In this document: piece after piece, positions 21,225 through 28,708 of the stretch
Numbering within the stretch: the stretch's first letter is position 1
Layout of the letters: each line of letters opens with the position of its first letter
From: Azospirillum formosense
GTDB lineage: Bacteria; Pseudomonadota; Alphaproteobacteria; Azospirillales; Azospirillaceae
Reading direction: 5' to 3'
Length of the DNA: 64,000 nt
Assembly (NCBI RefSeq): GCF_040500525.1
Contig: NZ_CP159402.1
Span: forward strand, 806,001-870,000
Translations under genes and position numbers: made by a program
Notes under the pieces: generated by a model
What the model saw: the letters and a program-made list of their open reading frames with translations, nothing else
Database searches by the model: none
What the model was told of the DNA's origin: nothing

Positions 21225-22118
21225 ATGACCCAAGCCGCCGCCCTGCCTTCCGCCGCCAGCGATGACACCCGCCGCGCCATCGGCTGCTTTCTGCTGGCCA
21301 TCTTCCTGTTCGCTGGCATGGACACGCTCATCAAATATCTGAGCGGCGGCTATCCGGTGGCGCAGCTCATGTTCGCGCGGTCGGTGGTGGCGGTGATCCT
21401 GGTCGGCGGCATTTCCGTGGCGCGCGGCGGCTGGGGCGGGATGCGCACGCGGCGCCCGGTCGCCCATGTCTTCCGCTCGATGGCCGGGCTGCTGTCGATG
21501 GGCTGCTTCTTCTATGCCTTCAAGCATCTGCCGCTCGCCGACGTCTATGTGCTGAGCTTCGCCGGGCCGCTGTTCATCACGGCGCTGTCCATGCCTCTGT
21601 TGGGCGAGCCGGTGGGCTGGCGGCGCTGGGCGGCGGTGCTGGTCGGCTTCGGCGGCGTGGTGGTGATGGCCCGTCCGGAGGCCGACGCGCCGATCCTGCC
21701 GATCGTCGTCGGCGTGGGCGCGGCCTTCTTCTACGCGCTGGCGATGATCGCGGTGCGCGGCCTGTCGCGGACGGAGAGCAACACGGCCATCGTCGTCTAT
21801 CTGCTGCTGACCACCACGGTGGTGAGCGGCGTGGCGGCGATCCCCGACTGGGTGCAGCCGGGCGGGTTCGACCTCGGGCTGATGCTTCTGGTCGGCACGC
21901 TGGGCGGCGCGGCGCAGGTGCTGATGACCCAGGCCTTCCGCCTGGGGCGCGCCGCGGTGGTGGCGCCCTTCGAGTACACGGGGATGATCTGGGCGACGCT
22001 GCTCGGCTTCCTGGTCTTCGGCGACGTGCCGACCCCCACCGTGCTGGCCGGGGCGGGGATCATCATCGCCAGTGGGCTCTACATCCTCTATCGGGAAACC
22101 CTGCGCCGCGGCGACTGA
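21225..22118 (+). CDS. DMT superfamily (EamA) transporter
   Basis: A 297-residue membrane protein with ten hydrophobic segments in two EamA repeats. The first ends near LLGEPVGWRRWAAVLVGFGGVVVM; the second near FGDVPTPTVLAGAGIIIASGLYILYRE. The pattern is that of RhaT/RarD-like drug and metabolite transporters; the substrate cannot be inferred. ATG 21225 gives the usual short N-terminus; an upstream in-frame start at 21129 would add arginine-rich sequence. It lies just beyond the IS element, transcribed away from it, and converges on the STAS gene. Confidence 0.88.
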   Translation: MTQAAALPSAASDDTRRAIGCFLLAIFLFAGMDTLIKYLSGGYPVAQLMFARSVVAVILVGGISVARGGWGGMRTRRPVAHVFRSMAGLLSMGCFFYAFKHLPLADVYVLSFAGPLFITALSMPLLGEPVGWRRWAAVLVGFGGVVVMARPEADAPILPIVVGVGAAFFYALAMIAVRGLSRTESNTAIVVYLLLTTTVVSGVAAIPDWVQPGGFDLGLMLLVGTLGGAAQVLMTQAFRLGRAAVVAPFEYTGMIWATLLGFLVFGDVPTPTVLAGAGIIIASGLYILYRETLRRGD

Positions 22119-22122
22119 CGGG

Positions 22123-22500
22123 TCAGGCGGCGGCGGGAAACGCCAACTCGCCGTCCGTGACGCCCGGCGGGTCCGTCAGGGCGATGAGCCGGCTGCGCTC
22201 CAGCACGCGCCGGATTCGCGGCGGGTGATTCTCGAAGGCGATGGCGCTGCCGCGGTCGAGCACCGCGTTGCGGAGCGCCAGCAGAATGCCGATGCCGCAG
22301 GAATCGAGGAACTCCACCCGCCCCAGATCGACGCGCAGGGTCAGGGACTGCGCCTCCGCGACGCGGCGGAGCAGGGGCGTCAGGACGGGCAGGGCCGCGT
22401 GGTCGACCCGTCCCGACAGCACGGCGCGCAGCCCGCATCCGCCCTCCGCCGTGGCGAAGGGGTGCAGGGTGACGGCGCTGTGCGACGGGGTGGGCCGCAT
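22123..22500 (-). CDS. STAS-domain protein (anti-anti-sigma-like)
   Basis: A 125-residue single-domain protein. The STAS core is visible: LSGRVDHAALPVLTPLLRRV, then LRVDLGRVEFLDSCGIGILL, where the Ser in D-S-C-G is the position phosphorylated in SpoIIAA-type antagonists. Such proteins bind anti-sigma kinases or act in lipid/metabolite signalling. No cognate kinase or sigma factor is adjacent. Start chosen at 22500 (MRPTPSHSAV); upstream in-frame codons lack family character. It converges on the DMT transporter with a 4-bp gap. Confidence 0.82.
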   Translation of the reverse strand: MRPTPSHSAVTLHPFATAEGGCGLRAVLSGRVDHAALPVLTPLLRRVAEAQSLTLRVDLGRVEFLDSCGIGILLALRNAVLDRGSAIAFENHPPRIRRVLERSRLIALTDPPGVTDGELAFPAAA

Positions 22501-22629
22501 GCTGGGTGGCGACTTTCCGGTTGGGGCGACGGTCCGGCGCGGGCCGGGGGCGGCGGAAGGAACCACGGGAAGCGCGACTCTCCGGTGTCTGTTGCGTTGC
22601 GAAATTGTGAAAAGGCGCCGGGCCACCGC

Positions 22630-22658
22630 TTGACAGCCGGGCGCCGGGCTCACACTGT
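22630..22658 (+). promoter_or_regulatory. Probable sigma70 promoter for the TPP-riboswitch operon
   Basis: A perfect -35 TTGACA (22630-22635) and a weak -10 CACTGT (22653-22658) at 17-bp spacing. The predicted transcription start, about 22665, falls right at the 5' edge of the riboswitch aptamer, as expected for a leader RNA. Confidence 0.6.
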
Positions 22659-22666
22659 GCACACGA

Positions 22667-22747
22667 ACGGCTGGGGTGCCTGCCGCAAGGCGGGCTGAGA
22701 CCACACCCATCGAACCTGATCTGGGTCATGCCAGCGAAGGGAGCCAA
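22667..22747 (+). promoter_or_regulatory. TPP riboswitch (THI-box)
   Basis: All conserved aptamer blocks are in order: GGGGTGCC (22673-22680), GGCTGAGA (22693-22700), ACCC, then GAACCTGATCTGGGTCATGC and CAGCGAAGGGAG. The closing stem pairs GGCT (22669-22672) with AGCC (22742-22745). No terminator hairpin with a T-run follows. Instead CTCCTC (22782-22787) is complementary to GAGGAG in the Shine-Dalgarno of the next gene (22815-22820), suggesting translational control: thiamine pyrophosphate binding would hide the ribosome site. The downstream genes encode a Liv-type ABC transporter. Confidence 0.95.
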
Positions 22748-22828
22748 GCGTTCGAGGCTGTGCCGCCGCTACACCCCTGGCCTCCTCGTCCTCGCGCGGT
22801 TCTTCGCCGGGCAGGAGGAGACACAACC

Positions 22829-23983
22829 ATGCGGCGCTTCCTTTCCATCCTCTCGGCAACGGCTTTTTCGGCGGTCTGCTCGGCGTCGCTATTTCCGGGC
22901 GCGGCGCTGGCGGGCGAGGCCTCGGTCCCCGTGCTGGTGCCGCTGACCGGCTTCCTGTCGCTGGAGGGCACGAGCCAGCGCAACGGCGCGGTCCTGGCGC
23001 TGAAGGACGCGCCCGCGGGCGTGGCGGTGCGGTCGGAGGTGATCGACACCGGCACCTCGCCGGAGGCCGCGGTCACGGCGCTGGAGCGCGCGGCGGGCGG
23101 CAAGGTCACCGCGGTGGCGGCCAGCATGCTGGGCACGCAGATGCTGGCGATGCTGCCGCTGGCCCAGGATTACGGCATTCCGCTGGTCACGGTCTCCGGC
23201 ACGGCGAGCATCACCGAGCAGGGCAACCCCTGGGTCTTCCGCTTCTTCCCCGGCGACGCCGTGACCAAGGAGGCCCACGCCCGCTACGTGACGGAGGAGC
23301 TGGGCAAGAAGCGCCCGGCGGTGATCTACCAGACGACGGCCTACGGGCAAAGCGGCAAGGCCCATCTGGAGCAGGCCTTCAGGACGCTCGGCGTCGAGCC
23401 GGTGTTCGAGGAAGGGGTGGACCCCGCCGCCAAGGACCTGCTGCCCGTCCTGACCAAGGCGCTGGCCGCCAAGCCCGACGTGCTGGTGCTGCACCTGCAT
23501 TCCGGCCCGACCGCCCTGTTCATCCGGCAGGCGGCGGCCAACGGGGTGGCGGTGCCGATCGTCGCCGGCTCCGCCATGCACCAGCCGAGCACGGCAGCGC
23601 TTCTGGAACCGGCCGAGCTGAAGGGCGTCTGCGCCGAGACGGCGGCTTCGCCGATCTCCGGCGGCAGCCCGGAGGTGGAGGCTTTCACCGCCGCCTACCG
23701 CGCCGCCTTCAACGCGGAGCCCGACGCCTTCGCGCTCGGCCAGTATGACGGCATCCGCATGGTGCTGGCGGCGGTGCAGGGCGGCGCGGACAGCGCGGAA
23801 GCCGTCCGCAAGGCCCTGTCCTCCGGGACCCATCAGGGCCTCACCATGACCTACAAGTCGGACGGCAAGGGCAACATGGCGCATTCCGCGGTGATCGTCT
23901 GCTACGACGGCGCCTCGCGCGTGCCGGCGATCGCCAAGCGGTACGACAACGTGACCGGCGTGGTGACCGGCATGGTGAAGTGA
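22829..23983 (+). CDS. Liv-type ABC substrate-binding protein under TPP riboswitch
   Basis: A 384-residue periplasmic binding protein of the leucine-binding (Peripla_BP_6) fold. The signal peptide is about residues 1-28 (SILSATAFSAVCSASL, cleavage after ALA). The mature part begins SVPVLVPLTGFLSLEG, then VAASMLGTQMLAMLPLAQDYGIPLV, IYQTTAYGQSG and FALGQYDGIRMVLAAV. The Ser/Thr loop typical of amino-acid binders (C-S-[SG]-x-T) is replaced by A-S-M-L-G-T-Q. The TPP riboswitch upstream implies thiamine or a precursor as ligand; that is inference. ATG 22829 follows GGAGGAG. Confidence 0.88.
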   Translation: MRRFLSILSATAFSAVCSASLFPGAALAGEASVPVLVPLTGFLSLEGTSQRNGAVLALKDAPAGVAVRSEVIDTGTSPEAAVTALERAAGGKVTAVAASMLGTQMLAMLPLAQDYGIPLVTVSGTASITEQGNPWVFRFFPGDAVTKEAHARYVTEELGKKRPAVIYQTTAYGQSGKAHLEQAFRTLGVEPVFEEGVDPAAKDLLPVLTKALAAKPDVLVLHLHSGPTALFIRQAAANGVAVPIVAGSAMHQPSTAALLEPAELKGVCAETAASPISGGSPEVEAFTAAYRAAFNAEPDAFALGQYDGIRMVLAAVQGGADSAEAVRKALSSGTHQGLTMTYKSDGKGNMAHSAVIVCYDGASRVPAIAKRYDNVTGVVTGMVK

Positions 23984-23990
23984 GCCAGCC

Positions 23991-24875
23991 TTGATCACCC
24001 TGCAGCTTCTCGTCAATGGACTGGCCCTGGGCGCCGCCTACGCGCTGGTCGCGCTGGGCTTCGTGCTGGTGCTGAACGCCACCGCGGCGGTGAATTTCGC
24101 GCAGGGCGATCTCGTGATGGCCGGTGGGATGCTCGGGGTGGCGCTGGCGCCGCATCTGCCGGATCACCTGCCGTTGCCCGGGCTGCTCCTGCTGCCGGTG
24201 GTGCTGACGCTGATGGCCGGGCTGGGGCTGCTGCTGGCGGCGGCGGCCTATCTGCCGCTGCGCCGCCGCCCGCCGGTGGCGGTCTTCATCAGCACCATCG
24301 CGGCGGGGATCATCCTGCAGAACGGCGCCTCTGTCCTGTTCGGGCCGGAACCGCGGGCGGCACCGCCGCTGCTGGGCGGCGGGACGCTCGACCTCGGCGG
24401 GCTGGTGGTGGCGGAGCAGTCCCTGGCCATCATCGCCGTCGCCGCCCTGCTGATCGCCGGGCAGCAATGGCTGTTCGGGCGGACCCAGCTCGGCCGCCGC
24501 CTGCGCGCCACGGCGCAGGATCCGGAGATGGCGCGGGCCTGCGGCGTGCCGGTGACGGCGATGATCCTGATCACCTTCGCGCTGGGCACCGCCTTCGCCG
24601 GGGCGGCGGGGCTGCTGCTCGCCAACCGCTACTTCGTCACGCCCACGGCGGGCGGCGACCTGATCCTGAAGGCCTACATCGCCGTGACCATCGGCGGCTG
24701 GGGCTCGGTTCCCGGAGCGGTGGCCGGCGCGCTGCTGATCGCGCTGTTCGAGGTGGGGGTGTCGTCGGTGCTCTCCTATCCGGTGGCGCTCGGGCTGCTC
24801 TACGCCACGCTGCTGGTCATTCTGGTCGCCCGCCCGCAGGGGCTGTTCGGCGAGGCGGCGCGGCGCCGTGCGTAA
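23991..24875 (+). CDS. Liv-type ABC permease (LivH-like)
   Basis: A 294-residue permease with about eight hydrophobic segments. Features are LQLLVNGLALGAAYALVALGFVLV at the N-terminus, AVNFAQGDLVMAGGM, RRLRATAQDPEMARACGVPV (the EAA-like cytoplasmic loop), and IGGWGSVPGAVAGALLIA. The start is TTG at 23991, 7 bp after the binding-protein stop; no closer ATG exists. It is the second gene of the TPP-riboswitch operon, pairing with the LivM part of the next gene. Confidence 0.9.
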   Translation: MITLQLLVNGLALGAAYALVALGFVLVLNATAAVNFAQGDLVMAGGMLGVALAPHLPDHLPLPGLLLLPVVLTLMAGLGLLLAAAAYLPLRRRPPVAVFISTIAAGIILQNGASVLFGPEPRAAPPLLGGGTLDLGGLVVAEQSLAIIAVAALLIAGQQWLFGRTQLGRRLRATAQDPEMARACGVPVTAMILITFALGTAFAGAAGLLLANRYFVTPTAGGDLILKAYIAVTIGGWGSVPGAVAGALLIALFEVGVSSVLSYPVALGLLYATLLVILVARPQGLFGEAARRRA

Positions 24876-24898
24876 GCTGCGGAAAGGAGTGGCTTTTG

Positions 24899-24936
24899 CC
24901 CCCACCCTGACCCTCCCCCGCTGGGCGGGGGAGGGG
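24899..24936. repeat. GC-rich palindrome between the permease and the LivM-LivG gene
   Basis: A CCCTCCCCCGCTGGGCGGGG-type stem-loop, the same unit as at 10433-10541. It ends immediately before the ATG at 24937, so its GGGGGAGGGG arm doubles as the ribosome-binding site of the fused gene while also being able to fold into a stem. Confidence 0.75.
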
Positions 24937-26604
24937 ATGATGCTTGCGGTGCTGGTGGCGTACGCGCTGCTGTACGCGTCGCCTTACGGGCTGCGCGTGT
25001 TGACCGTTGCGGGGGTGTACGCGTTGGCCGCCGTCGGGTTCCAGATCGTGTTCGGGCTGGGCGGTGCGCTGTCGCTGGCTCATGGCGCCTTCTTCGGGCT
25101 GGGGGCCTACGCCACCGGCATCCTGGGCAGCCAGTGGGGGTGGGGCTTCGCCGCGACCTTCCCGGTGTCGCTGCTGGTGCCGCTGCTGCTGGCCCTGCTC
25201 GTCGGACTGCCGGTGCTGCGGCTGGAATCCCATTACTTCGCGCTGGCGACGCTGGGCATCGCGCAGGTCGTCCATCTGCTGGCGGTCAACAGCCCCGGCC
25301 TGACCGGCGGCGCCAACGGTCTGCCGGGCGTTCCGGGCATCGTCCTGTTCGGCTGGGCGGTGCCGCGCGGCCTGCCCCTGGCGGCGGTGGTCTGGGGCTT
25401 CGTGGCGCTGGGCGGGTTGCTCGCCTGGAGCCTGGCGCGCGGGCGCTGGGGGCGGGCGCTGACGCTGGTGCGCGACGACCCGCTGGCGGCGGGCACGCTG
25501 GGGCTGGACGTCGGCGGGCTGCGGCTGGCCGCCTTCGCGCTGAGCGCCGTCTACGCCGGGGCGGCGGGCGCCTTGGCCGTGCACACCCAGCGCGTCGTCT
25601 CGCCGGAGGTGCTGGAGTTCCCCGTCATGGTCTCCGTCCTGACCATCGCCGTGGTCGGCGGGCGCGGGCGGGTGGCGGGGGCGATTCTGGGGGCGGTGCT
25701 GCTGCTCCACCTGCCGGAATGGTTCCGCTTCCTGGAGCGCAGCTATCTGATCGTCTACGGCGTGGCCCTGCTCGCCACCATCGTGCTGGCGCCGCACGGG
25801 TTGACCGGCCTGCTCGACCGGCTGTTTCCGGCCCGCCCGGCGCCGTTGCCCATGCCCGCGGCGCCACCGGACATCGCCGTTCCGAATGGGCCCCTGCTGC
25901 GGGTGGAGGGGCTGACCAAGGGCTTCGGCGGGGTGCGCGCGGTGGACGGCGTGTCGCTGACGCTGGAGGCCGGGACCATCACCGGGCTGATCGGCCCCAA
26001 CGGCTCCGGCAAGACGACGCTGGTCAACCTGATCTCCGGCCTGGAGACCCCGGACGGCGGGCGGGTGCTGATGGGCGGAGCGGATCTGGCCGGGCGGCGG
26101 CCCGACCGGATCGCCCGCGCCGGGATCGCCCGCACCTTCCAGGCGGTCAGCTTGCCCGACGCCGCCAGCGTCCTGGCCGCCGTGGCCGCGGCGCGGCTGG
26201 AGCGCGACGGCTCGATCGCCCAGGCCGAGGCGCATGCCCTGTGGGCGCTGGAGCGGCTGGGCGCGGCGGACCTCGCCGCGAAGCCCTGCGCCGGCCTGCC
26301 CGCGGCGCTGCGCCGCCGGGTGGAACTGGCCCGCGCGCTGGCCCGCCAGCCCGCCGTCCTTCTGCTCGACGAGCCGGCGGCGGGGTTGACCGACGGGGAG
26401 AAGGCGGAATTGGCCGGTCACCTACGCGCCATCGCCGCCACCGGCACCGCGCTGCTGGTGGTGGAGCACGACATGGGCTTCCTGCTGCCGCTCGCCGGCC
26501 ATGTGCTGTGCCTGGACCAGGGACGCCCGCTCTACGCCGGCCCGCCGGAGGGGGTGCGCAGCGATCCGGCCGTGGTCGCCGCCTATCTGGGGGAGGGCGC
26601 ATGA
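24937..26604 (+). CDS. Liv-type permease-ATPase fusion (LivM-LivG)
   Basis: A 555-residue protein joining two subunits. Residues about 1-300 are a LivM-type permease: GVYALAAVGFQIVFGLGGAL, SLAHGAFFGLGAYATGIL, LRLESHYFALATLGIAQV, VVGGRGRVAGAILGAV. After a proline-rich linker (about 301-320) comes a LivG-type ABC ATPase: GFGGVRAVDGVSL, Walker A GPNGSGKTT near residue 351, Walker B LLLDEPAAGL; the LSGGQ signature is degenerate (AGLPAALRRRVELARAL). A GTG at 24868 in the same frame is a possible longer start, but it would translate the palindromic repeat. It overlaps the next gene by 4 bp. Confidence 0.9.
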   Translation: MMLAVLVAYALLYASPYGLRVLTVAGVYALAAVGFQIVFGLGGALSLAHGAFFGLGAYATGILGSQWGWGFAATFPVSLLVPLLLALLVGLPVLRLESHYFALATLGIAQVVHLLAVNSPGLTGGANGLPGVPGIVLFGWAVPRGLPLAAVVWGFVALGGLLAWSLARGRWGRALTLVRDDPLAAGTLGLDVGGLRLAAFALSAVYAGAAGALAVHTQRVVSPEVLEFPVMVSVLTIAVVGGRGRVAGAILGAVLLLHLPEWFRFLERSYLIVYGVALLATIVLAPHGLTGLLDRLFPARPAPLPMPAAPPDIAVPNGPLLRVEGLTKGFGGVRAVDGVSLTLEAGTITGLIGPNGSGKTTLVNLISGLETPDGGRVLMGGADLAGRRPDRIARAGIARTFQAVSLPDAASVLAAVAAARLERDGSIAQAEAHALWALERLGAADLAAKPCAGLPAALRRRVELARALARQPAVLLLDEPAAGLTDGEKAELAGHLRAIAATGTALLVVEHDMGFLLPLAGHVLCLDQGRPLYAGPPEGVRSDPAVVAAYLGEGA

Positions 26605-27311
26605 TGAGCGAGCCCCTGTTGCAGGTCGAGGGTCTGACCGCCGGCTATGGCGGGGCGGTCGCCGTGGACCGCCTGTCGCTGTCCGTGGCGGCCGGGGAGG
26701 CGGTGGCCCTGCTGGGCGCCAACGGGGCGGGCAAGTCGACGCTGCTCAAGGCCGTTCTCGGCCTCGTCCCGGCGACCGGCGGGCGCGTCCGGCTGGCGGG
26801 GGAGGAGATCGGCGCCTTGGTTCCGGAGCGGCGGGTGCGCCGCGGCCTGGGCTATGTGCCGGAGGGGCGGCGCGTCTTCCCCGGCATGAGCGTGCGCGAC
26901 AATCTGGAGGTGGCGAGCCGGCTCGACCGTGCCGGGCGGGCCGCCGATCTGGAGCGCGTCTTCGCCCTGTTCCCGGCGCTGGAAGGCAAAGCGGAGGAGC
27001 GCGCGTGGCGCCTGTCCGGCGGGCAGCAGCAGATGCTGGCGGTTGGCCGCGCGCTGATGGGCCGTCCGCGCGTCCTGCTGCTCGACGAGCCGTCGCTCGG
27101 CCTGTCGCCCAAGCTGGCCGGGGAGGTCTTCGCCGCCGTCCGCGCCATCGCCGCCGCCGGGACGGCGGTCCTGGTCGCCGAGCAGAGCGCGGCCCGCGCC
27201 CTGTCCGCCGCCGGGCGCGTCGTGCTGCTGCGCCTCGGCCGGGCGGTTCATGACGGGCCGGTGGAAAGCCTTCCCGCCGACGCGCTGCGGGACGCCTTTC
27301 TGGGCCCCTGA
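26601..27311 (+). CDS. Liv-type ABC ATPase (LivF-like)
   Basis: A 236-residue ATPase: AGYGGAVAVDRLSL, Walker A GANGAGKST near residue 40, Q-loop YVPEGRRVFPGMSVRDNLEV (typical LivF), signature LSGGQQQMLAVGRALM, Walker B LLLDEPSLGLSPKL and the H-loop replaced by VAEQS as in LivF. It is the last gene of the riboswitch operon, coupled by ATGA to the fusion gene. No thiamine biosynthesis gene follows. Confidence 0.93.
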   Translation: MMSEPLLQVEGLTAGYGGAVAVDRLSLSVAAGEAVALLGANGAGKSTLLKAVLGLVPATGGRVRLAGEEIGALVPERRVRRGLGYVPEGRRVFPGMSVRDNLEVASRLDRAGRAADLERVFALFPALEGKAEERAWRLSGGQQQMLAVGRALMGRPRVLLLDEPSLGLSPKLAGEVFAAVRAIAAAGTAVLVAEQSAARALSAAGRVVLLRLGRAVHDGPVESLPADALRDAFLGP

Positions 27312-27459
27312 TCGGCCATCGCAGGGCGGCGCCGGACGCAATTCGGCATTGCGGCAACAGGCCGGGATCTTTGTCGTGACTTTCTCGTCTTGCGCTTGCC
27401 GATCCCATACGGCGGGGCTAGCTTCCGGCGTCGCCCAGCCCGTAAGGATTACCTCTGCC

Positions 27460-28650
27460 ATGTTGGACAAAGCCGTCGCTGCTGCACTCTCCTCCCTTCT
27501 TCTGCTGGGCGCCGCCGCCGCCCACGCCGATGGGGCGCAGGTGGCGGAGCTGGTCCCCGTCAACCCGCCGACCATGTATTACCCGGCCCCGTCCTCCGGC
27601 CCGGCGCCGGCGCCCCGCACCGTCGCTCCGTCGGCGCCGTCGGCCGCCGCCGATCCGGCCGAGAAGACCGGGCCGGCCGAGCTTGAGGATGGCTGGGAAG
27701 GCGGCCCGTCGCGCGACCGGGACGGCAAGTTCGCCTATTGCGCCATCGAGGGCCGCTTCGACACCGGCCATGTCCTGATGATCGCGCGCAACGTCAAGGG
27801 CGAGGTCAATCTCGGCATGGGCATCCCGGGCGCCGAGCTGCCGGGCGGCGAGCAGTGGAAGGTCAAGGTGGTGGTGGACGGCAAGCTGACGCGCGAGCGC
27901 CGCGCGCTGGCGCCCAAGCCGGACATGCTGGTCATCCCCAACGGCAAGGACGAGGAACTCTACACCGCCCTGATGAACGGCAAGGAGGTGGTGTTCTCCT
28001 CCGACGCCGACCGCATGGCCTTCGCGCTGAAGGGCACCAAGAAGGTGCTCACCGACCTGAAAACCTGCGTGGACAAGGCCGGCGCCGTTCCGCCCATCGA
28101 TACCCGCACCAAGAAGGGCGTGACCCGCCCCGACGAGCTGCCGGAAGGGCTGGCCGACCTGCTGAAGGCGGCCGGCGTGCGCGACGTCAAGCGCGTGTCG
28201 CTGGAGAATGTGCCGAAGGGCGAGCGTCCCGCCGACATGGCTTGGCGCATCGGCCCGATCGTCGGCGGCATCCGCGAGCGGATGGTCGAGGAGGGCTCCA
28301 AGCTGGAGGACTTGTCCGCCGGCTACGTCGACGCCATGAAGAAGCGCTGCGAGGGCGGCACGCCGACCGCGTCGCTGAGCGCCGTCGAGGACCTGCCCGG
28401 CCTGATGCTGCGCACCGGCTCGGTCGATTGCGCGCTGAAGGAGGGCAAGATGCACGTCTCGCTGACCTTCTTCCTGTCGCCGGGCCGCCTCTTCACGATC
28501 CTGTTCCACGAGGCGCAGGAGGCCGACACCGGGCTGGCCGACAAGGTGCGCGACAATCTGGCGGAGGTGCTGCGCCGCCTCGCCGTGAACCCGCCGTCGA
28601 CTCAGCCGTCCGGCGCCTCCCCGGCGCCGGCCCAGACGGGCAAGCCCTAA
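27460..28650 (+). CDS. Secreted protein of unknown function
   Basis: A 396-residue protein not recognised as a named family. A signal peptide covers about residues 1-23 (AALSSLLLLGAAAAHA). A proline/alanine-rich linker spans about 35-75. Next comes a compact domain with FAYCAIEGRFDTGHVLMIAR and KVVVDGKLTRERRALAP, ending TDLKTCVDKAG near residue 210; the layout recalls IalB-like secreted domains, which is a weak impression. The second half (about 220-380) is another mixed alpha/beta domain. The C-terminus is again proline-rich. It is monocistronic. Confidence 0.75.
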   Translation: MLDKAVAAALSSLLLLGAAAAHADGAQVAELVPVNPPTMYYPAPSSGPAPAPRTVAPSAPSAAADPAEKTGPAELEDGWEGGPSRDRDGKFAYCAIEGRFDTGHVLMIARNVKGEVNLGMGIPGAELPGGEQWKVKVVVDGKLTRERRALAPKPDMLVIPNGKDEELYTALMNGKEVVFSSDADRMAFALKGTKKVLTDLKTCVDKAGAVPPIDTRTKKGVTRPDELPEGLADLLKAAGVRDVKRVSLENVPKGERPADMAWRIGPIVGGIRERMVEEGSKLEDLSAGYVDAMKKRCEGGTPTASLSAVEDLPGLMLRTGSVDCALKEGKMHVSLTFFLSPGRLFTILFHEAQEADTGLADKVRDNLAEVLRRLAVNPPSTQPSGASPAPAQTGKP

Positions 28651-28708
28651 GGGGGTAGGCCCGCGCCTTGCGGTTGACGGCGCGGAGGCCGGGTACACAT
28701 TGTCCGGC

